From positions 867,226-931,225 of the forward strand of contig OX442418.1 of NCBI GenBank assembly GCA_949361645.1: a stretch of 64,000 nucleotides of DNA, read 5' to 3'. Position 1 is the first letter of the stretch. Each line of letters starts with the position of its first letter. The notes under the pieces were generated by a model. It saw only the letters and a program-made list of their open reading frames with translations, ran no database searches and was not told where the DNA came from. This DNA comes from Spongilla lacustris (lineage: Eukaryota > Porifera > Demospongiae > Spongillida > Spongillidae). The translations under genes were made by a program, and so were the position numbers. Below, piece after piece: positions 55,001-64,000 of the stretch.

Positions 55001-57144
55001 CTAAGCCCTACAGAGATCCCAGGATCCTTCCATGTCTCCACTCCTTCTGTGCCCAGTGTCTACATAAGGAGATGGAGAGGTCTGGGACCAAGCAGAACAT
55101 GGAGTGTCCTACCTGTCAGAGAAGTATCACCATACCAGAGGGTGGAGCCAATGTTATACCTCAGAACCTCCATCTTGGCTTTGAAGTGGAGGTGGCTGGG
55201 TACATGTCAAAGATTGGCAGTGATGGAGAAAAGTCATGTGATGTTTGCATTGATGGAGGCAAGGGGCCTGCAGTGGTGTTCTGTTGTACATGTGGTCAGT
55301 TCCTGTGTACCTACTGCCATGAGTACCACAAACGCAACAAAATATTAAGACATCACCAGATGGTTGGACTGGACAAGGAGTCACTCCGACTACTTCCATC
55401 TATCATGACACCAACTGAACATATCTGCTCCCAATCTCGTCACCAGAAAGAAGAGTTGAAATTCTACTGTGAGACTTGCCAATGTCTGGCCTGCAGAGAC
55501 TGTACCCTAGTCCTTCACAAGGACCACAGGATTGCTGAGGTGTGCAATATTGCAAAGGTCCACAGAGATGGAATGAGAGAGGCACTTGTGTGTGCACAAG
55601 AAGTGACCTCAAAGCTGACCAGTGCCATTGATGCCAATGACAAGATGGCAGAACAGGTTGAGACTTCCAGAGAGAATGCCACACTGCTCATAAACCAAGC
55701 CTTTGAACAGCTCCACCAAACCATAGAGGAAAGGAAGAAGACACTGTTGTCAGAGATGGAGGCCATTTCAGTTTCCAAGACAACAGCTCTGACCCTCCAG
55801 AAGGAACAGTTAGTGAAGATGCAAGATGAGATTGGTGGCTACACTGAGATGACCTCCCACATCCTCCAGACCCACACTGACCATGAGGTGGTAGTTCTTG
55901 GAGGACTGCTACCCACTGAACTGAAGGCCACCGTGAAGAAGGTTGGGAATGTGTCCCTCACTCCCAGTCAGTACAGTGACATACATGTGTCCCTACCAAC
56001 TGATTCCCTCATGAAGGAACTCTCCATATTTGGTGATGTAATGGACTCATCTCCATCTCCATCACAAAGCACATGGTCTTCTGGGTCAGCAGCCAAGGTG
56101 AGAGAAGTGTACTGTGTTAAAGTGGAGACCAAGACCTCAAAGGGAGAGAGGTACCCATATGGTGGTCTGCATGTGAAGGCTGAGCTGAGGCCCAAGTCAC
56201 ATGGTGGAGCAGTTGGGTTTGGAGAGGTGGAGGACCATGTGGATGGTACCTACACCATCACCCTCACCCCGCAGACTGCTGGTCCTCACCAGCTGGTCAT
56301 CACAATGGATGGTCAACATGTACAGAACAGTCCTCATGACCTTAATGTGAGGCCTAACTACCTCACCTTATGTAACCCCCAGCAGGTTATCAATAGTGGT
56401 GGTCCATCAGGTATTGCCATCCATGACAGTGGAGACATTTATGTAGCCTGTATCAGTGATAACAGTATTCATGTGTTTGACCAAGCTGGTCATCTGAAGA
56501 GAACCATAGGTAGTGGTGGGAGTGATGATGGTCAGTTCTGTTATCCATATGGTATATCCATCAAGGGAGATGTGATGTATGTTGCTGATCATTGCAATCA
56601 TCGTATACAGAAGCTGACAACAGGAGGACAGTTCCTGCATAAGTTTGGTCAATGTGGATCTGGTCAGGGACAGTTTAATTATCCAGTATCAGTTATTGTC
56701 GACCACAGAGATAGGATTATTGTTGCTGATTTCAGCAACCACAGAGTAGTAATATTGGATCAAAATGGTAGCTGGCTATTGACCATAAATGGTAAAGTCT
56801 CTGGTAGCCATGGTTTTCTGTCTCCATCTGGTCTTGCCTTGGACCCTCAAGGGAACATCCATGTTGCAGCCAATAGTTATAACACCATCAAAGTCTTCAC
56901 ACCTAAGGGAACCTATGTCAGATCATATGGAGATGTAAAAAATCCATTGGAAATAGCAGTTGATGAAGAAGGTTACAGCATGGTCTGTGAGTGCAGTGGC
57001 AATTGTCTCTCCATCTTTGATCCCCAAGGAAACAAGATCCACACAGTTGGCAGCCTCAATCAACCTCGTGGGGTTATTCTAAATCGTATAAGTGGTAGTC
57101 TATATGTAGCAAACTATGGTGCTAATACTGTATTGAAATGGTGA
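52030..57144 (+). CDS. double zinc ribbon + RING/B-box/coiled-coil/filamin/NHL protein, copy 2
   Basis: Exons 52030-52286 and 54960-57144 join in phase 2 (AA|C) to give about 813 aa. The zinc ribbon here is the best preserved: CACC, KFCYKCGNKL, CVFCQSELETGQPFCDECG. Exon 2 has RING (CQLC ... CPTC), two B-boxes, coiled coil, filamin repeat and six NHL repeats (e.g. GQFCYPYGISIKGDVMYVAD). It is closely similar to copy 1 throughout; differences cluster in the NHL strands, which form the substrate surface. B-box2 reads CSQSRH where copy 1 has CSQPHH. Intron 1 (2.7 kb) carries a hAT-like MITE (54160-54879) and otherwise no gene I recognise. Confidence 0.85.
53287..53333. repeat. 47 bp hairpin
   Basis: ACGTGGACTGGGGACTAG and its near-perfect reverse complement (one mismatch) around an ~11 base loop, within intron 1 of TRIM-NHL copy 2. 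Not followed by a T-run. Confidence 0.8.
54160..54879. mobile_element. 720 bp hAT-like MITE
   Basis: Ends CAGGGGCGGATCCAG at left and the complement of CAGTGGCGGATCCAG at right, typical of hAT-related non-autonomous elements. CGCAC flanks both ends directly (54155-54159 and 54880-54884); hAT elements usually make 8 bp, so the match is partial. No coding frame. G-runs occur at 54194-54206, 54278-54290 and 54834-54843. Confidence 0.78.
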
Positions 57145-57510
57145 TGTAGTTATGATGTTTGTCTGTTTAGAAATGTACCATTTGCAACTGGCATTCTCTA
57201 CTAGGAATATAAGCATAGTTGAATGATAACAATAGCCCTTATATTACATTACCTTTTTGTTGCATGCTTTTAGAAATACAACAATTCCACCTCTACCTCT
57301 CCATAAACATTCCAGAACAGCCTGAGCCTACTACATAACATCAACATTCTCTTCACATACACATACATGCAATAACTATATACACCTATAGTGTACATGT
57401 ATATACTGTACTCTAAATCCATTATAGATATTGATGATTTATAATACCCTTGGACACTTAGCGCTCTGCAGCCCAAAATCCTATTATTAACCTCTGCATG
57501 GAGTCCATGG
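57145..57510. other. 3' flank of TRIM-NHL copy 2, no gene seen
   Basis: AT-rich unique sequence between the TRIM-NHL stop and the retroelement fragments. Confidence 0.5.
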
Positions 57511-57995
57511 GTTGAAAGTACATTTCTTAATGCTCGACTGAGCCGCCTGCTGTGAAGAAGTGTAGGCAACTGGGGTGACCTCCAACCACTTGGAATGAGC
57601 ATCGACCACAAAAAGGAATGCTCTTCCAAGGAATGGACCAGCAAAGTCTATGTGGAGACATGACCAAGAATTTGATTGCCACTTCTAGGGGACTGCATCT
57701 CGATCAACTCGTCCACATTATCCCGTCATCTAAGGATGCACAGTGAGATGGCAGAGTTCAGTTCCATTGTTACTATACTCCTCTCTTCTCATGCAGAGGG
57801 ATAATGTGGACAGTAAGGTGGACCATGCAGTCCCCTGGAAGTGGCAATCAAATTCGTGGTCATGTCTCCACATAGACTTTGCTGGTCCATTCCTTGGAAG
57901 AGCATCCTTTATTGTGGTTGATGCTCATTCGAGGTCACACCAGTTGCCTCCACTTCTTCTCAGCAGGCTGCTCAGTCAAGCATTTAGAGACGTAT
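57500..57995. mobile_element. head-to-head pair of LTR-retrotransposon integrase fragments
   Basis: Two inverted copies of the same ~180 bp piece. Minus copy (~57500-57695): WQSNSWSCLHIDFAGPFLGR then FVVDAHSKWLEVTPV. Plus copy (~57830-57998): the same HIDFAGPFLGR block then FIVVDAHSR, diverged after that. H-x-D-F-A-G-P and D-A-H-S-K-W are hallmarks of Ty3/Gypsy-type (or BEL) integrase. Both are short, broken remnants. Confidence 0.75.
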
Positions 57996-58087
57996 TTCTG
58001 TTAGGGGCATATTTATGGTCTATACCATTAATGAAAGCATTAAAAACTATGGTTAGTCAGTATGTTATTGATATTGTCTTCATTGGA

Positions 58088-58197
<110 letters not shown>

Positions 58198-58474
58198 CAC
58201 TGTTTGCTGTTTTTTTGACTGAGGTGCCGGTTGTTTAGGTCTAAGTAAAAATTGTTTAATGTTGGTGGGAATGCTACCCACAGGTCAGCTAAGCCTCACC
58301 TTAAGATAAAAATCAAAGGCCCTAGCCGAGCATACTATCACTCCCCAGCATATAACCACCAAACAGGGTTAGGGGTGACCCTGGTTCCAGGCATTATATA
58401 TATATATATACATAGGAATGGTCTGGGAAGGGTGACTCACTCAGTCATCAGGCACTGCAGTTCATAGCAATTCC

Positions 58475-58845
58475 ATGCCAGCAGCCCACCTCAAGCCAAA
58501 ATGTCAACCAATTACAAACGAGACGCTAGGACAGATGCTTTCACAACTTGACAGGGATCACAGACCATCTCACGATTGCTTGATGCTCAAAGCAGCCATG
58601 GGCCATCATGCTGGGCTTCTTCTGTCTGCTAAGGGTCAGCGAGTTTACAGTACCCAACCAGCTGGGTTTAACCTGGACCAGCACCTTAACCACAAAGGAC
58701 ATCACCATGTGTACGGACAGCATGGTAGTTGTGATTAAGAAATCAAAGACAGACCAGAGGGGGGAAAGGTGCCAGATCAACATCGGCCAGGCACACCCTC
58801 TGACACAGCCCTCAGACAGTGCAGTCATAGCTTCAGCTCAGTAAC
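58475..58845 (+). pseudogene. tyrosine recombinase fragment (DIRS/Crypton-like)
   Basis: Frame 1 has PITNETLGQMLSQLDRDHRP, SHDCLMLKAAM; after a frameshift near 58600 frame 2 has MLGFFCLLRVSEFTVPNQLG, LTTKDITMCTD and IKKSKTDQRGERCQINIGQ. 'FF-x-L-L-R-x-S-E-F-T' with the catalytic Arg and 'K-S-K-T-D-Q' match the recombinase fold of DIRS-like retroelements or Cryptons. Frameshifted and without the H-R-Y part, so dead. Confidence 0.7.
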
Positions 58846-58849
58846 ATTT

Positions 58850-59358
58850 ACACACTCACATTGGCACATGCACACATGTTGTATTTGTACTCCCATGCCT
58901 GGAACCATTAACCCACTTAAACCCTTTTGGGGGTATATAGTTACACAATAACTTGGGCGGCACACTCTGGGCTTCTACTCCAATGGCCACCTAACCATGG
59001 ACAGCATCATGGTTTGGAACACATGCAGGCCAACCAAATATTAGCCAGTGCTCGTCATTGGTCCCTGTTGGCTAGGTAGCAATCGTCCAGCTGTGGCTGT
59101 TGCCTGCCCCTCAGTGGGCAAACAGTGAACACGGGCAGGGATCTTGGTGCATTACCCTAACAGCTACCATATGGGGGAGCATCCCTGGGAAAGCATTAAA
59201 GTGAATATTCAAATTGTGTGTACCAATTGATTCCATAGTTGTATATGTACTAGTCAGAAGTGGGAGTACGTGTATAATGACACAAACAAAAAATGAATTC
59301 ATAAGCAAGGATTAATAATTATCAATAATTATTGGGAAGAACATACGAATAGTAGGCA
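58850..59358. other. intergenic, no gene seen
   Basis: Upstream region of TRIM-NHL copy 3. ATGCCTGGAACC near 58892 is the complement of GGTTCCAGGCAT near 58384, perhaps marking the ends of the recombinase-bearing element. Otherwise unremarkable. Confidence 0.45.
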
Positions 59359-62300
59359 ATGTCGGAAGTTGCACGTGTCCACTGTGTGAAGACGCCAAGA
59401 GCTACCGCAGGGTTCTGTTTTAGATGTGGGAACAAACTGTCGCGATCGCCTGACCAAACGGAAATAGAACAGAAAAGTAGTCCTATGCAACAGCTATCGA
59501 AGTGTGTGTTCTGCCAAAGAGAACTGGAAACAGGTCAGCCATTTTGTGACGAGTGTGGAGCGGACCAAAAGATGGGAGAACTGCTTAAATCTTCGGAGCA
59601 CGACGCCATATGTAGCAGGTAAGAAATGTCAATGGTTTCTCTCAGTAATATGATGTAATGCAGAATAAAGAATGAATTTATAAGCAATACGCCATGATTT
59701 AATTAATTAACATCACCTGCAGCTAGTTAGTTAACTAGTTGTTCACTGCGCGATAATTTATACAAATTCATAATGGGATAATGGGGCAGACTTGCAAGCT
59801 TCTGGGGCAGAGGCCCAGACCCCGTAGAAGAGAGTTTGCAACATCCCCAACCCCCCACCCTTGAGGCTATGCTGACCCCTCCCTCCTCTTAAGCTCCTCC
59901 AGAATATTGCAGAAGCGTAGGAACGTAAACAGGATTGGGGGGGCCCAAACGGTGTGTCCAGTATACATAATGCCCAAGATAGGGGGCCAAGCAATGGTGG
60001 ACACAGCATTTAGGCAACGGGGTCCGATATGAAGAATTGATTATGGGCATGGGTCACTGCAGTGCAACTCATAAACTGCGTATCCTAAATTCTTGACCTA
60101 TTCACATTTGCTTGCCAGTGGCATAGTGTGGTTGTTGGGCAGCCAGGGCATAATGCACAAATGCCCCCCACCCCCCCCTAGCCCAAGTATAGCAATACAC
60201 GAGGTGTCCCCCTGATGTATAGCCAAATAAGATTACGGGGGAGGGGGGTTTCCCCCTCATGTTTGGCCAAATACAGTTTGCTTTCATGTGTTTTTCAAAC
60301 TAAGACTCATAGGCACCCGTTTGCGTTTACGCGATAATTAACTTTGTTCCATTTTGGCGCCCCCCTCACCCCTGTGCCCTGGGCCATATGTCATCCCTCA
60401 CTCGCTACACGTGGGTGATATGCTATATCAGGTGCCAGCTTTTCAGAGTTCTGTTTAGCTTGTTGACTTATGTTATTTTGTATGTACGTACAAACTGCAT
60501 AATAACAAAGTGATACATAAAGCCGTGCAGCTAAATATAACCCCAACACCTCTAACACCTCTATCCCTCTGCCCTGTGGACTGCGTCAATCCAACTATTA
60601 TGAGCCAGAGTTGTGCCTCATGTCTTTAGATTTTGCTCCCAACTTCTCATATAAGTTGGTCTTGGTATGAAAGTGACTTGCATGCACCATTTAATAACCT
60701 TAATGGTTACAAAATATGTACCACTGCATAATTAATTATTTCTTCAAAAGTCATTATGTGGCTGACATAGGTATTGTGACATCAAACTGAAAGCCATGAA
60801 GTCCACTATTAGTTATGGTACCCTGGTGGTTAAAGGGTTAATATTTATAAAACACATCTTGTACTATAGGTGTCTTGGAGGTTGAAACACAAATTATTAT
60901 CTGTGCTTAATTCAAGGGCCTATCAATGTTTTTGTATTGATAACTTATATGCAAGGTTTTACCTGATAGCACCATTTTTTTCTCATCACCATGTGGTGTT
61001 GTGTAACTGTTTTACCACAGCTACCCAAGCTTTTATCAACTACAATGACTCAGCGGATAGTTCTGCTGCTTTAAATATGATAGCCAAATAACAGCTTTCA
61101 GCAAACTAACGAATATGCTTGCTAGTGGTCTGTGACTATGTTTGGTGGCACCAACATTCCTCGTAATGCTCATGACGTCTATTGGTGCAGTTAGGTTTGC
61201 CAACCAGTTTTCATAAAGAGTTTGAAATTGAAGCTTGTCACTTGACATATTACTTCCTATTTTTGGCATTTCTTCCCCATATGCAAACTGATCAGGCCGA
61301 ACGTTGGCATATAACTACCCCGCATATAACCAGGGCCAAATGTTGAATGCGGTAAACAGTTTGAGAGCCGTGGCTGCAAATGTGTTGGCATACAACTACC
61401 TGCTGCCATATGTTGGGAGACACATCTAGCTGATTATCTCGTATTGTGGCTACCAATGACCTACCATGTCAGTTTTAATAAAACTGTCTGAAACTCTCGT
61501 TTATTAATAACTTCCGCCCCTAAAATGTTATAAAATTGCCTCGAGCGTTTCTTTTTTAAAGTTAGCCTTAATATTTTTATGAATATATAATAGTTATGAT
61601 TGAAGATGGATAAAGCAAAGCTGAAAACTGTTCTTTTCAGAACCAAGCGTAGGGTAAATAGTACTGAGTGGTAATGTTGTTATGTGAGTGGGATTCCAGT
61701 ATGGTAACACACTGCAAATGAAAACCAAATGACTCAGTTATTAATGTACACTTATTATTCCACAGCTCTGCACCCTTTCCTCCGCACACCATATGTCAGC
61801 TGTGCTCTAAGCCCTACAGAGATCCCAGGATCCTTCCATGTCTCCACTCCTTCTGTGCCCAGTGTCTACATAAGGAGATAGAGAGGTCTGGGACCAAGCA
61901 GAACATGGAGTGTCCTACCTGTCAGAGAAGTATCACCATACCAGAGGGTGGAGTCAATGTTATACCTCAGAACCTCCATCTTGGCTTTGAAGTGGAGGTG
62001 GCTGGGTACATGTCCAAGATTGGCAGTGATGGGGAAAAGTCATGTGATGCTTGCATCGATGGAGGCAAGGGGCCTGCAGTGGTGTTCTATTGTACATGTG
62101 GCCAGTTCCTGTGTACTGACATGTACCTTCTGCCATGAACACCATAAACGAAATAAAATATTAAGCCATCACCAGATGGTTGGACTAGACAATGAGTCAC
62201 TCAGACTACTTCCATCCATCATGACACCAACTGAACATCTCTGCTCCCAACCTCATCACCAGAAAGAAGAGTTGAAATTCTACTGTGAGACTTGCAAATG

Positions 62301-63957
62301 TCTGGCCTGCAGAAACCCTTCACAAGGACCACAGGATTGCTGAGGTGTGCAGTATTGCAAAGGTCCACAGAGATGGAATGAGAGAGGCACTTGTGTGTGC
62401 ACAAGAAGTGACCTCAAAGCAGACCAGTGCCATTGATGCCAATGACAAGATGGCAGAACAGGTTGAGACTTCCAGAGAGAATGCCACACTGCTCATAAAC
62501 CAAGCCTTTGAACAGCTCCACCAAACCATAGAGGAAAGGAAGAAGACACTGTTGTCAGAGATGGAGGCCATTTCAGTTTCCAAGACAACAGCATTGACCC
62601 TCCAGAAGGAACAGTTTGTGAAGATGCAAGATGAGATTGTTGGCTACACTGAGATGACCTCCCACATCCTCCAGACCCACACTGACCATGAGGTGGTAGC
62701 TCTTGGAGGACTGCTACCCACTGAACTGAAGGCCACCCTGAAGAAGGTTGGGAATGTGTCCCTCATCCCAGTCAGTACAGTGACATACATGTGTCCCTAC
62801 CAACTGATTCCCTCATGAAGGAACTCTCCATATTTGGTGATGTAATGGACTCATCTCCATCTCAAAGCACATGGTCTTCAGGGTCAGCAGCCAAGGTGAG
62901 AGAAGTGTACTGTGTTAAAGTGGAGACCAAGACCTCAAAGGGAGAGAGGTCCCCATATGGTGGTCTGCATGTGAAGGCTGAGCTGAGGCCCAAGTCACAT
63001 GATGGAGCAGTTGTGTATGGAGAGGTGGAGGACAATGGGGATGGTACCTACACCATCACCCTCACCCCTCAGACTGCTGGTCCTCACAAGCTGGTCATCA
63101 CAATGCATGGTCAACATTTACAGAACAGTCCTCATGACCTTGATGTGAGGCTTAAGCCTAACTACCTCACCTTATGTAACCCCCAGCAGGTTATCAATTG
63201 TAGTGGTGGTCCATCAAGTATTGCCATCCATGACAGTGGAGACATCTATGTAGCATGTGGTGTGGATAACAGTATTCATGTGTTTGACCAAGCTGGTCAC
63301 CAGAAGAGAACCATAGGTAGTGGTGGGAGTGGTGATGGTCAGTTCAGTGGACCATATGGTATATCCATCAAGGGAGATGGGATGTATGTTGCTGATAGAA
63401 GCAATCATCGTATACAGAAGCTGACAACAGGAGGACAGATCCTGCAGAAGTGTGGCCAACATGGATCTGGTCAGGGACAGTTTAATTATCCAATATCAGT
63501 TATTGTTGACCACAGAGATAGGATGATTGTTGCTGATCTGAGCAACCACAGAGTAGTAATATTGGATCAAAATGGCAGCTGGCTATTGACCATAAATGGT
63601 AATGTATCTGGTAGTCATGGTTTTCAGTATCCATATGGTCTTGCCTTAGACCCTCAAGGGAACATTCATGTTGCAGCCAATGGTTCTAACACCATCAAAG
63701 TCTTCACACCTGAGGGGACCTATGTCAGGTCATATGGAGATGTAAAGGGTCCATCTGGAATAGCAGTTGATGAAGAAGGTTACAGCATGGTCTGTGAGTA
63801 CAGTGGCAATTGTCTCTTCATCTATGATCCTCAAGGAAACAAGATCCACACAGTTGGCAGTCTCAATCAACCTTGTGGGGTTATTCTAGATCCTATAAGT
63901 GGTAGTCTATATGTAGCAAACTGTGGTGCTAATACTGTATTGAAGTATGCAGTGTAA
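59359..63957 (+). pseudogene. zinc ribbon / TRIM-NHL copy 3, frameshifted
   Basis: Exons 59359-59618 and 61766-63957, same order and phase (AG|C) as copies 1 and 2. The first zinc-ribbon Cys pair is degraded (RVHC). Exon 2 has at least three frameshifts against copies 1-2: a ~10 bp insertion after GTGTAC at ~62117 in B-box1, an ~11 bp deletion at ~62313 in B-box2, and a 1 bp deletion at ~62765 before the filamin domain. The RING before these and the filamin/NHL part after them are otherwise intact and well conserved. Losses are too large to be typical base-calling errors, so a young pseudogene is most likely. The open NHL part (62791-63957, about 388 codons) could still be made as a short protein from an internal start. 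Intron 1 (59619-61765) is mostly unique AT-rich sequence. Confidence 0.82.
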
Positions 63958-64000
63958 TAGTGATTGGTGATGTAATGATGATGTAATTTTTGGCAGTAGA

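Noticed and set aside
60116..60414. Possible second hAT-like MITE (CAGTGGCATAG at left, TCGCTACACGTG at right)
   Set aside because: The ends match only loosely and no target duplication is visible.

Overview
The window is nuclear DNA of an animal. Genes have many short GT-AG introns, and the predicted proteins match animal families: cullin-2, TMTC, BOULE/DAZL, TRA2, TRIM-NHL, chondroitin synthase, PDIA5, PTER and GH35 beta-galactosidase. Introns of 50-250 bp, start codons of opposite genes as little as 46 bp apart, and several TRIM-NHL copies suggest an early-branching animal, most likely a demosponge. That placement is inference. I saw no bacterial, viral or plasmid replicon signals.

Layout. 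1-5.8 kb: 5' part of a minus-strand TMTC gene, its introns full of minisatellites, a 0.6 kb perfect GGGA array and a foldback element. 5.8-12.8 kb: a complete 16-exon beta-galactosidase on plus. 13.4-16.9 kb: a gene whose first exon encodes a double zinc ribbon and whose second encodes RING, B-boxes, coiled coil, filamin and NHL. 18.5-19.9 kb: a truncated duplicate of the beta-galactosidase 3' end. 20.5-23.9 kb: BOULE-like RNA-binding protein, a tiny RIIa-like protein (both minus) and a secreted Cys-rich protein (plus). 24.2-26.7 kb: a transposon with 0.5 kb inverted repeats. 27.5-37.4 kb: complete 24-exon CUL2 on minus. 37.5-48.1 kb: a membrane protein with an HNH-like motif (minus), an ankyrin protein (plus), a chondroitin synthase (plus), PDIA5 (minus) and PTER (minus). 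48.3-51.5 kb: TRA2 on minus with five box C/D snoRNA candidates. 52.0-57.1 kb: second zinc-ribbon TRIM-NHL gene. 57.5-58.9 kb: retroelement debris. 59.4-64.0 kb: third zinc-ribbon TRIM-NHL copy, broken by frameshifts.

Exon boundaries were read by eye from splice sites, reading-phase continuity and family alignment recalled from memory. For CUL2, PTER, TRA2, BOULE and the beta-galactosidase every exon length agrees with phase, and CUL2 (747 aa) and PTER (347 aa) nearly equal the human lengths.

Most interesting: (1) the zinc-ribbon/TRIM-NHL fusion, present three times with identical intron phase; (2) five related C/D snoRNA candidates in and behind TRA2 that share one antisense block; (3) intronic minisatellites that begin on exon-intron junctions and so array decoy splice sites, in at least five introns of two genes.
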